In this document: in pieces, positions 21,322 to 31,156 of the stretch | How the letters are laid out: each line of letters begins with the position of its first letter | Numbering within the stretch: position 1 is the stretch's first letter | NCBI RefSeq assembly: GCF_901000735.1 | Contig: NC_081541.1 | Span: forward strand, 31,638,060-31,702,059 | DNA length: 64,000 nt | Origin: Corylus avellana | Taxonomy: Eukaryota > Streptophyta > Magnoliopsida > Fagales > Betulaceae | Reading direction: 5' to 3' | Position numbers and translations under genes: made by a program | Notes under the pieces: generated by a model | The model's database searches: none | Seen by the model: the letters and a program-made list of their open reading frames with translations, nothing else | What the model was told of the DNA's origin: nothing

Positions 21322-23027
21322 TCAAGAAATCTTAGGTCTAGACTTATGACTTTGCTCAAACTTATCTAGCCTAGATAGCATTTCTCTCATCATTATGACC
21401 AAACTCTCACTTTCTTTCCTAGAATATGAATTTTCATTTATATGCACATGAGGTTTTAAATTAAAATAGTGAGGTCGAATGTGACGGGACAAACCTTTGA
21501 AAAGGTAATTTCCTAGGAGGATACACGACTCTAGGTGTAGGGTAAGATGCATGAGGCTCAATGTAGATTTTCTTACCTTTCTTACCTTGAAGAGTCGGAG
21601 CAACTGCTTGTTTTTCTTCACTTGAAGATTTTTCTACTTTCATTGGTTTAACAAAAATAGTCTTTGAAGTAGAAGCACGGTTAGAAGACAAAAAAACAGT
21701 TTTATCAAATCCTAAGCCAGATCTGTCACTAGAATGCTTTTGAATATGCAACATTTTATCAAGCTTTCACTAGAGAATTTACTCAAGTGATTTCTAGATG
21801 CAATCAGATCACTTTGAAGGGCTTTATTTTTAGCAATTAACATATGATTTTCAGATTTGAGAGTATTGCAAACAGCATGTGAATTAGTCAAAGATTTCAA
21901 CAAATTATCCCTTTCAAGCTCAAGATTCTTAAAATCCTTAACAATTTTCAAGTTAGTATTTCTAAGCATAGAAAACTTTTCCATAAAATTGTTAAAGGAG
22001 TTTTAAAGATCATTAGCCCTATTTGATTCATTATCAGAGGCAGATTGAACATCTGATTGATTACAATCATCAGAATCATAGGATGCAACAAATGCCATAT
22101 AATTAGGAGTTTCTTCCTCATCAATGTCACTCAAGGTAATATTGAAGGCTTTTTGACCTTTTGGCTTATTACTCTTGAGGTTAGCACAATCCTTTCGCAC
22201 ATGACCATAGCCAGAACACTCATAACATTTTGGACCACGTGGGTCTCTTTCATTTCTATCTTACTCTCTTTTTGTTTTCTAAATTTCTTGGAAATTCTAT
22301 GTTCATTCCTAAAATACCTTCTAGCTATCAAGGCAAGTTCCTGTTCATCTGGTGAATCCTCATCAGATAACTCATCAGAGTTCTTCCTAAGAGTTCTAAG
22401 GGCAATATCCTTATTTTTCCTAGGTTGAGGCAAGGAAAACTCATAAGTTTGAAGAGCACCAACTAACTCTTCTATCCTCATGGTATTAAGATCAGTGAAT
22501 GACTCAATAGCAGTTACCTTCATTCTGAATCTTTCAGGGAGTGATCTCATAACTTTTCTAATAAGCTTAGTGTCAGAAATTTTCTTTCCTAAATTTATCA
22601 TGGAATTTCTAATTTCACTAAGTTTACCAAAAAATTCATTGAATGTCTCATCCTCTAACATTTTAATAGCCTCAAACTAAGAAACTAACATTTGAAGTTT
22701 TGAAGCTTTAACAAGATTAGTTCCTTCATACGTAGTTTCTAGGATCTCCCATGCATCCTTGGCACTATCACAATTTGAAATTCTAGAGAACTCAGTTTGT
22801 GAAATTGCCAAGCATAGAGTATTCATAGCTTTGTCATTCGCCATCCGAGTTTGTTTTTCAACATTAGACCATTCAACTGTTAGCTTATCTGGAGCTTTAA
22901 ATCCAGATTCAATGACATGCCAAACATCGATTAATTTCAAAAAAAATCTCATACGGGATTTCCAACAGCCATAATTTGATCCATCAAAATTAGGCACAAT
23001 GTTAAAGGTTTGAGACATCTTAAACAA
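21322..23027 (-). pseudogene. Copia Gag, degenerate
   Basis: Gag of a Copia (SIRE-like) element. From 23027 the N-terminal UBN2/gag domain is readable (FNIVPNFDGSNYGCWKSRM, WEILETTYEGTNLVK), with one stop at 22679. It continues to a zinc knuckle, CYECSGYGHVRKDC (CX2CX4HX4C), in another frame near 22225, so there is a frameshift just before it. An acidic segment, a Leu/Ser-rich coiled coil (21984-21712) and a basic tail (to 21322) follow in further frames. No protease or pol follows, so it would depend on other elements. Confidence 0.85.
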
Positions 23028-23071
23028 GAAATAAAGATCACACTCAGGAATTTAATCCCTCATGGAGTGAA

Positions 23072-23088
23072 CCCGCTCTGATACCAAT
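23072..23088 (-). promoter_or_regulatory. Copia primer-binding site
   Basis: On the minus strand TGGTATCAGAGCGGG begins three bases inside the LTR border, complementary to the 3' end of initiator methionine tRNA, the standard Copia primer. It places the 5' LTR end at 23089. Confidence 0.88.
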
Positions 23089-23896
23089 TGAACAACTCTA
23101 AACAGATAAATATCACAATTTTATGCGAAATTAATGGATATTTAAATCTAAGCAAACAATCACCAAAAACAAGTAAAATCAAACACAAAGATTTTGGTGA
23201 CGAAGAGGAAACCTTTTAGAAAACGTTCTAAAAGTAAAATCTCTCCGGGGCAGCCAAACCTAGGAAATCACTATCAAAAGATTATCTAAAGATTACAGAC
23301 ACTAGGAACACTTACAACCCTTTGCAAGACCTTGGCTCTGTAAGATCGACAAGCCTCCAACTTGTCTCCTCGTTCATAATCTTCTTCAATGTGATTCTCC
23401 TTTATCGGACGCTTCCAATAGACTTCAATTAAGCACACAATCAAAACTAACAAAAATCCTCTAAGTGGAATCGATTAGGCTCACAACAAAATAATCACTT
23501 AAGCACAGCCTCACATGAACTCTCGGGGGTGAACATTCGTCTTTCTCTCACTCTATAAAGATGTATATATACCCCCGACAAAACCCTAGACCTAACCCAC
23601 TTAAAATCACGTTTTTGGGCCTAAATCTTACGGGGTGTCCGAATAGGTTAATGGGTTGTTCGGACAGGGCTTTGCAGAGCAGAAACCGAGTTTCTAGAAA
23701 TGCGGTCCGGACCCGGGGAAGGCCTGTCCGGACAAGGCATGCAATGGGTGAAACAGCATTCTGGAAATGTTGTCCAGCCTTGATCAACAGATCTGTTCGA
23801 TGGGCGTTTGTGGTCCGATTGAGCTGAAATTTTGCAGGGATGATCATAACACATGAATCTACATTATGAGCAGTGGAGATTGGATTCTGAGCATTC
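23089..23896 (-). repeat. Copia element 5' LTR, main part
   Basis: It matches the LTR at 19137-19983 from its inner end to 23896, then homology stops abruptly at GATTCTGAGCATTCT. The last 37 bp of the LTR appear at 26934-26970, about 3 kb away. The LTR was interrupted there by Athila-derived DNA, and about 37 bp of LTR sequence next to the break are missing. Both LTRs carry many substitutions, so the element is old. Confidence 0.82.
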
Positions 23897-25219
23897 TTCC
23901 ACATCTAACACAATGAAATCTGCAGGTAGAATAAATGTACTTACCTTTACCAAAACATCCTCAAGTATACCTCTTGGTCTTTTGATGCTTCTGTCTACCA
24001 ATTGCAAGGTGATAGAGGTTGGTTGAAGTTCCCTCAATCCCAGCTGTTCGTATACAGTGTAAGGCATCAAATTCACCCCTACTCCTAGATCCAGTAGTGC
24101 CTTTTCAAAAGAATGGTCTCCTATCCAGCAGGGAATGGTAAAACTACCTGGATCTGTTAGCTTTGGTGGTAATTTCCCTAACAAGACTGTGCTTACCTCT
24201 TCTGTTAAGGCCACTGTCTCATGTTCCTGAAACTTTTGTTTGTTAGTGCAACAATCCTTTAAAAATTTAGCATATGAAGGAATCTGTTTAATTGTATCTA
24301 ATAAAGGAATGTTGATTTCTACTTTTCTTAAAGTCTCAAAGATATCCTTGAGTTGCTCTTCTTTCTTTAGTTTGACTAGCCTTTGAGGAAAGGGGGGTGC
24401 ATTTATTTTCTCCATTTTGTTCACCTTAGAAGTTGATGGTCCTTCTGGAGTTGCTCGAGGTGGCTCTTCAGTTCCAATGACCTTGCCACTCCTGATAACT
24501 GTGACTGCATATAGCTGCTGATGACCTCCAAGATGGGGTATTGTCTGAGCTAGAGATTCTCCCTGCTTTTTCTCATTTAGCTTCTTTGCCATCTGACCCA
24601 TTTGCACTTCCAGTTTTTGTATGGCTTGCTCAGTCTTTGTGTTAACTTGTTTTTGATCAGCCATAAACTGTTGTTGTGAAGTCACTAGTTGTCTAAACAA
24701 GATCCTTCAGGTCACCCTTCTCTGGCTCTTGAGCTGGTGTGTCCTGTTGCAAAGGTGAAATTTTCTGAGCAGTCATGGCTTTGACAATCATGTCCAACTT
24801 CTGTTCCACAGCAGACATCTGATTTTGCATTTCGCTATTTTCATCATTCTTGCCCTTGCTTCTTACATCTTGCCTCCTTTTGGATGGAAATTGTTGAGTA
24901 TGTTCACTCAACCCTTCAAAGATTCCTATGGCTTCCTTATTGCTCTTTTCCATCAGCATACCTCCACAAGCTATATCAACCATCCCTTTATTAGTATCAT
25001 CTAAACCTTCATAAAAAATTTGTACCTGATCATCTTGAGGGATGTTGTGATGTGGACACTTTAGAAACAAGGTATTGAAGTGATCTCATGCCTCAAAGAA
25101 CAAATCTCCGGCTCGTTGTTGGAACAATTGAAGTTCCCTTTTAAGCTGCTTTGTCTTTTGGGCTGGGAAAAACTCCTTCAGAAACTTGGTGGTCAATTCT
25201 TCCCAAGTGTGAATAGATT
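23897..25219 (-). pseudogene. Athila-type Gag-protease fragment
   Basis: On the minus strand the gag domain begins after the gap (TWEELTTKFLKEFF), has a stop where Trp is expected (TGA near 25084), then the block IFYEGLDDTNKGMVDIACGG. After a one-base shift near 24695 come a long Gln/Lys-rich linker and the Athila segment PPFPQRL...YAKFLKD. The protease-like core LLDLGVGVNLMP, with the Asp of the usual DLGA motif, and the VLVKVSTFILPADFIVLDVE end follow. It stops at 23897, where LTR sequence of the Copia element resumes. The rest of pol is absent. Confidence 0.85.
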
Positions 25220-25319
25220 NNNNNNNNNNNNNNNNNNNNNNNNNNNNNNNNNNNNNNNNNNNNNNNNNNNNNNNNNNNNNNNNNNNNNNNNNNNNNNNNN
25301 NNNNNNNNNNNNNNNNNNN
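25220..25319. other. Assembly gap of 100 N
   Basis: Exactly 100 unknown bases, between Athila gag and its LTR; the primer site and first part of gag are probably in it. Confidence 0.98.
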
Positions 25320-26610
25320 ATATACCTAAATTAATAGGTAAATAATTGTATGTTTTACCTGCAAGTGCACAAGGTCAACAGAGTAGTATATGGTGCAAGT
25401 ACATGATTATTCCCACGAGGATTGCTGAATTTTCGTTTAAAAATAAATTCCTTAAGTAAAACAGAGATTGATTGAGTTGATAATGATAAAAAGGTAGGGC
25501 TTTGATATCACTAATTATATTTAAGTAATATAACAATATGCCAGTGCTTTGATTATGTTATGCATATCTAATGTTTGTCAACCTAAGGGCATGGGTGTAT
25601 ACTCCTTAAGCTATAGATTTTCTTAAGCAACGAGTTAGACATAGGTGTATTCTCTAACTCTTCTCTTTCCTAAAGGATTTAGCATGGTATATACCAAGTT
25701 GTTCTTTAGAAAATCATATGTTCTATGGAAATCGACAAATACACGAGGCCTAGGGCATGGGTGTATACTCCCGGTTCCCCATGTTGATTAACCCAAGAAT
25801 CGCGGTGTGGATTCTTTTGTCACTTATGTTAAACCCAAGACTCGATCATCCAAATTGATTTAACTAACTAATCTATACCACATGCATATGTTGATCAGGC
25901 ACATACATATGAGGAATTCATGCAAGCAGGTATTAATCAAGTTAAATAGCACAACACGATCATTACAAAGGCGCCAATATTGAAATATTAATTAAACATA
26001 ACTAGGACTTCAATCTAGTCCTACTAAATAAATTAGCTACACATAGAGTTGATGTTAAATATCTTCATAAAAGAAAAGAAAAGAAAAGAAAAGAATAAAC
26101 CCGAGACTTGAACTTGAGAGCTCCTCTTCTTCTCATTTTCCAAGCCTACCTATTCTAAAGGCTTAAGAGTCTATTTATAGGCTTTAGAAGTACTTGGAAA
26201 AGTAGTAAACCCTAGGGATTTCGTAGGGTTTCAATCCTATTACAATTGGGAGTTAGAAAACTCTAATATGGAAATAGGGACATTCTGGCCGCCACCTTGA
26301 GTTGTCTCTTGCGCATGGGTGCGATCGATCGCAACCCGTGTGCGCTCGATCGCTCCTGGCCTGCTTTGTGCTATGTCCTCTCGGGTACTATGCTTGATCG
26401 CAGGTACCCTGTGATTGATCGCAGTGTCAAGGAGTTCCAATTTTCCCATCTTCTCTTTTTGAACTCAAATCTCCCAGTTTTACTTCATTTTCTTCCAAAA
26501 GCCTGTAAAAACATGAAAAACGCAAAAATGAAGTAAAATGGCCTAATTAATCAAAACCAAATGATTAAAACATGCAAGTTAAGGGTTGAAAATATAAATA
26601 TTTTTTAGCA
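25320..26610 (-). repeat. Athila-type LTR, nested in the Copia LTR
   Basis: This non-coding 1.3 kb has the features of an Athila LTR in minus orientation. The inner end has the GTGCACTTGCAGGT word beside the gag-side gap, and the outer end reads TGCTAAAAAATATTT (26610 downward). A GATCGATCGC-rich part lies at 26323-26425. A pure AAAAG repeat is at 26070-26092. Its 3' border is lost in the gap, so the length is a minimum. Confidence 0.65.
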
Positions 26611-26933
26611 TCTGACACGGGGAGCGGCTTCTGCCACGGGGTTTCACCTTTAATGTTAAAATGGGTGGTCACACCCCGATATGAAATTTGGCGGTCACCA
26701 CCCCAAGTATTTTATTTTATTTGTTTTTATATTTTTATATTTTTATATTTTATTTTATAATTATTTTTAAATTTTAAATATTATTTTATTATTTTAAAGG
26801 TTTTTTAAGTTAGTGGGACACGTGCCGGGATCCTACTGGATAAAACTGACTGGCAGATCCCCTTAATTCCTAACTGAATCCCTCTAGATTTCAAGTGATC
26901 CTGATCCCAATGAACAAGAAATTTCTCTCGGTG
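26611..26933. other. Unassigned DNA between Athila LTR and Copia LTR remnant
   Basis: No gene. A TTTTATATTT-rich stretch (26705-26800) is flanked by two G/C-richer parts; the right part (26819-26925, with GGATCCTACTGGA and CCTGATCCC) has weak fold-back character similar to the MITE at 614-832. It is probably further transposon remains. Confidence 0.4.
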
Positions 26934-26970
26934 ATTTTGGAATTGAATTAAGCCAACACAAGAACTAACA
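26934..26970 (-). repeat. Outer end of the Copia 5' LTR
   Basis: These 37 bp match the outer end of the other LTR (19947-19983), including AGCCAACACAAGAACTAACA. They show that the Copia element spans 19137-26970 and that everything between 23897 and 26933 is a later nested insertion. No clear 5-bp duplication was found at the two outer ends. Confidence 0.85.
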
Positions 26971-28004
26971 CGTTTCTCTCTCTTCCTTTAATAGTTAAAA
27001 AAAAAAAGAATAAACAAATATTTGAAAAAGAATATTTAAATGGAATAGTGAAAGTAGATTGGTAAAATAGTGAGGCTGTTGGGGCGTTCTAAAAAGGTGA
27101 ATTATTTAAAGAACTAAAAGTGTACTTTTAATTATTTTAGTGAGACTACTAGGAATACTCTTATGCTTCACCATTCACCAATATTATTAAACGCTAGCCA
27201 CCTTTTTTTGAAGTCTTTACACTTAGAAGTTGAAGTAGTCCAATGCATAAAAGTCTAAAGAAAAATATCAATTATTAAATGCTAGCCTCGTTTGTTCGAG
27301 TCTTTAGACTTGAGTGGCCAATAATATCCATTATCAACTTTGGTCAGCTGTCAGCTAGAAAGTTAAAGGTTTAAAGGTCTAAAGAAAATATGTGAATCCA
27401 ATGAGTGGTGTGTTTGGCAAAGGAGCGGACCGATCGGACTCAAAATCTTAAAAAATTCTTTTTAAAATTAATCCCAATATTTTTACTTTTTATTTAACAT
27501 TAATTACTTTTTATTATTATTTAAATAAAAAAATCACTATAAAATAAATTTTTTCACTTTTTTATATAAAACATTCTTACATTTTTTTTTTTTTTTTTCA
27601 CATCAATCAAATTTAATACAGTTCCAGTCAACTTCCTCAAGTTCACTCATTTGCCAAACATAGCCGAGTAATTGAAGTCGTAGCCCACCGTGGTGCGTGG
27701 GCAAAATAAATTAATCCCCCGGCTGTTGCTAGTAGCCCACCTGAGCCACCTAGATTCTGGTAAGAGGATGAGAAACTAGAAAGCTAGATGTGGAATTTTT
27801 TCTTTTTGACGAAGGACTTTGTTTCGCTGTTCACTAAATGAAAGTGAAAGCTTAAAAGAAAAGAAAAAATGGATGTTAGGATGTATTTAATTTTCTTCGT
27901 TAGGGAAACTAAAACATGATTTGTAATCAATGTGGTTGCTGTAATTTTCTTTAGAACTTTACTTTTTCAAGTCATACATATATAGAAAGTCACGGTTTAC
28001 ACCA
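26971..28004. other. Intergenic DNA with one MITE
   Basis: AT-rich, no supported gene. A MITE at 27411-27660 is listed separately. Two similar stretches with the word TTTAGACTT/TCTTTACACTT (27200-27240 and 27295-27315) suggest a small degenerate duplication. Confidence 0.5.
27411..27660. mobile_element. MITE with TGTTTGGCAAA termini
   Basis: The left end reads TGTTTGGCAAAGGAGCGGAC and the complement of the right end TGTTTGGCAAATGAGTGAAC, short terminal inverted repeats. The AT-rich core is that of the family also seen at 1073-1300, 1680-1830 and 53437-53686. No target-site duplication was fixed. Confidence 0.7.
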
Positions 28005-28027
28005 ATGGTAGTATTGGGTAGCGCATA

Positions 28028-28246
28028 TTGGATGATTGGATCTGTCAGTCACTCAACCTTCAACTCCAAGGACTTCAACAAAGCCATTTATGCATTGACT
28101 TCACTTTTCCAAACCATGCATACAAACTCACGGTTGGGACAGCTGGCCAAGTTAATGACATTGACGAAGCATGTACTGTGCATTTATTTGAAGAACCCAA
28201 TTTTATGTATGTTACGTCAACAGGAATCCTCACCTCAATTACTTAA
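28028..28246 (+). pseudogene. Unidentified coding-like fragment
   Basis: A 72-codon frame has a balanced, non-low-complexity composition (for example KLTVGTAGQVNDIDEACTVH) unlike the surrounding AT-rich DNA. I do not recognise the family. It has no splice partners or promoter that I can support and lies 90 bp upstream of the receptor-like pseudogene. It could be an exon relic of another gene. Confidence 0.25.
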
Positions 28247-28334
28247 AGGGTCTCAGATATGGACTGTGCTCTCACCTTTTGAGAGGTAACAACTCTTTTT
28301 TTTTCAATATTTCCTTCTTTATTGTGCTATTGCA

Positions 28335-30183
28335 ATGCTTATGGATAGGAAGACCAGTTTTGTGGTGGTCCTTTTGCATTGCTATCTTTCCTTAACTACT
28401 CTCTTCTGCATGTTTACATCTGCTTGTGGAAATCCAAATGTGATTTGCAAAGAAAGAGAAAGAGAAGCCCTCCTCACTTTCAAACAAGGTATCATTGACC
28501 CTTCGAATCGGTTCTCATCTTGGATTGGCGAAGAGTGTTGCATGTGGAGAGGAATTGGCTGTGGCAACATAACTGGGCATGTCGTTCAGCTAACTCTTAC
28601 AAGTTACCCACCTGATGAATTTACCACATTTGGAGCTTTTGAGCAGACATTGTTAGGCGGGGTGATAAGTGATTCTCTGTTGGAATTAAAGCATCTTCAC
28701 TATCTGGACCTAAGTTGGAATAGTTTTGAAGATCATCATATTCCAAGCTTCTTTGGTGGCCTCCAAAATTTAAGATATCTAAATTTATCAAATGCGGGTT
28801 TCACGGGTATAACTCCTCATCAGCTAGCAAATCTCTCTAACTTGCATTCTCTTGGAATTCAAGGTTTCTCCCTACAAGTTGACAATCTTGAATGGTTATC
28901 TCATCTTTCTTTGTTGGAATCTCTCGACCTGAGTTACATCAATCTTAGTAAAGCATCGAACTGGTTATAGGTGATGAATATGCTCTCTTCTCTATCTGAG
29001 TTGCGTTTGTCTAGTTGTGAGCTTGATAAGTATGATTCTATTCCTTAAGTTGACTTTTCATCTCTCATTGTGCTAGATCTTTCAGAAAACAACATTGTTT
29101 CTCTAACGGTTGACTGGATTAATAGTCTAACATCTCTTGTTACACTTGATTTAGAATTCACTTAGATCAAGGTTCCACTACTTCGAGTTGCTGTCCAAAA
29201 TATGTCTTGTTTGAGAAATCTATATCTCTCTCGTAACAGCTTGTCTTCCACAGTCCTTGACTCGTTATACAATAAAACTACTCTTGAAAGACTTGATCTT
29301 GCATCTAACAATATTCGAGGTGTACTTCCTAGAGTCCTTGGATCCCTTTATCGATTGACGCATCTCGACTTGTCATACAATCACCTTGCAAGAAAGATAC
29401 CAAGATTCTTGGGAAATTTTCGTAATCTCCAACACTAGATTTATCTTTGAACAACCTTGGATGGTGTGCATGAAGTTTTAGGAAATTCTTCTACAAGCAT
29501 ATCAAAAAATTTAGAGTTTTTATCTTTGGGAGGGATTCAACTTTCAGGTACTTTGCCTAATGAATTGGAAAAATATCAAAAGCTCTCTTCTCTTTATCTA
29601 TGTAACATGCTTTCTAGTCCGATTCCCATGTCTATAGGAAATCTTTCTTCATTGAGGACACTTGATGTCTCTAGAAATCAATTAAATGGAACAATTCCTG
29701 TAAGTCTCGGACATCTTTCAAATCTTGAAGAGTTAGACATCTCTTACTATTTTTTTGACGGTTTTGTTTCTGATGTGCATTTTTCTAACCTAACCAAATT
29801 GAAAGCCCGTAAAGCCTCTTCAAACTTGTTGACTTTGTGAGTAAGTTCTAATTGGGTTCCTCCTTTTCAACTTAAAATATTAGCAATGGATTCATGGAGA
29901 CTAGGGTCACGATTCCCTGCATGGCTTCAATCACAAAAGCATCTCCAACTTCTATCTCCATCGAATGCAACCATTCCAGATGTTATCCCTTCTTGGTTTT
30001 GGAGTCTATGTCCCCAAATCTTTTCGTTAGATCTTCTCAAAACCAAATTCATGGCAATATTCTAAATTTATCTTGTGGAGACTCAATCTACCTTGGTTCA
30101 AACAACTTTTTTGGCCCTCTCCCCCATATCTTTTCTTCTATTACGCATTTCGACCTTTCCAATAACTCATTCCATGGATCTCT
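28335..30183 (+). pseudogene. LRR receptor-like protein, N-terminal and central part
   Basis: This is the first part of an LRR receptor-like protein (RLP) of the Cf/EIX type; such proteins sense apoplastic signals at the plasma membrane. It begins with a signal peptide (MDRKTSFVVVLLHCYLSL), then the LRRNT cap (KEREREALLTFKQGI, and CCMWRGIGC) and many LRRs of the plant LxxLxLSxNxLxGxIP type. In-frame stops are at 28968 (TAG), about 29047 (TAA) and about 29163 (TAG), each in a place where Gln is likely. Frameshifts follow near 29433, 29840 and 30060. At 30183 an LTR splits the gene; the C-terminal part is at 34693-35882. A functional protein cannot be made. Confidence 0.85.
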
Positions 30184-30703
30184 TGTAAGAAATTCCATTA
30201 AGTCACATATATTATTGTATTACGGTATTCAGTAATTTATTCCAATTAAAAGCTTATTGTGTGAAATCAAATATTCTGAATTAAATTGCTAATTTAATTC
30301 TTGTGGAACAAGTATTTGATTTCAATCAAATATTCTGAATTAAATTGCTGATTTAATTCTTGTGGAACAAGTATTTGATTTCATTAGTGATTTTATTTTG
30401 TGGAATCAATTAGCTGTATTTATTTATTTTTATTCCTTGATGGGAGGAATAATTAAGGTAACAGCTCTAATTGAGGGTCTCTGACTTACCTACAAATAAG
30501 GCCTGTGTATTCCATCAATTGGCACTCACTGGTAGGCATAGGTCAGAAGAACCTCTCAATATTTTTTGTTTTCCAGATTTGTTTCTGTGAAGCTGTTCTT
30601 CAATTGGCTTGAGCAAAGCATGGCTAGAGGTATTTATATAATTATTCATTCCGCTGCTAATTTTATTGTCAATTAGCATTTAATTATATATTGAATTCTT
30701 ACA
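30184..30703 (+). repeat. Copia LTR (left, solo-like) in the RLP gene
   Basis: This 520-bp LTR starts TGTAAGAAATTCC and ends TTCTTACA, flanked on both sides by TCTCT (30179-30183 and 30704-30708), a 5-bp duplication. It contains a 59-bp internal tandem duplication (about 30267-30385), each copy with the hairpin GAATTAAATT...AATTTAATTC. It is followed not by a primer site but by RLP coding sequence, so it stands as a solo LTR. Confidence 0.88.
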
Positions 30704-31156
30704 TCTCTTTCTCCCCTCGTATATGAACATGAAGATAAAATGAGCGATGTGAATTTTCTTGATTTTTCAAAAAATCTTTTATCCGAAGAGCTTCCTGACT
30801 GTTGGATGAACTATTCTAACTTACAAGTGTTAATCTTAGGGAGCAATAAGCTAACAGGAAATATATCAAGTTCTTTAGGCTCTCTATCTGCGCTTGAGTT
30901 GTTGTCCTTGAAAAGAAACAATCTATCTGGAGATGTAGCATTATCCATGCAAAATTGCAAAGGCCTAGTGATTGTCGATCTCAGTGAGAATATCATTTGT
31001 CTGGCGGCTTATCTGTTTGGTTGAGAAATAGTTCAGCCTCTCTTAAAGCTCTTGAGTTTCGATCAAACAGGTTTCATGGTAGTATTCCTCAGGAGTTTTG
31101 TAACTTCAATTCACTTTAAATCATGGACCATGCACATAGCAAATTATTAGGATCCA
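30704..31156 (+). pseudogene. Duplicated RLP fragment between LTR and Copia internal DNA
   Basis: These 453 bp are a second copy of 34693-35145 (about 97% identical), coding for LRRs (FLDFSKNLLSEELPDCWMN, LSLKRNNLSGD). At 31156 (GGATCCA) the RLP sequence ends and unrelated DNA of the Copia internal region follows. The copy is therefore a truncated duplicate with a precise breakpoint. Confidence 0.85.

Noticed and set aside
26323..26425. GATCGATCGC-rich stretch as a regulatory operator
   Set aside because: Such words are common in Athila-type LTRs; position and context fit LTR sequence.
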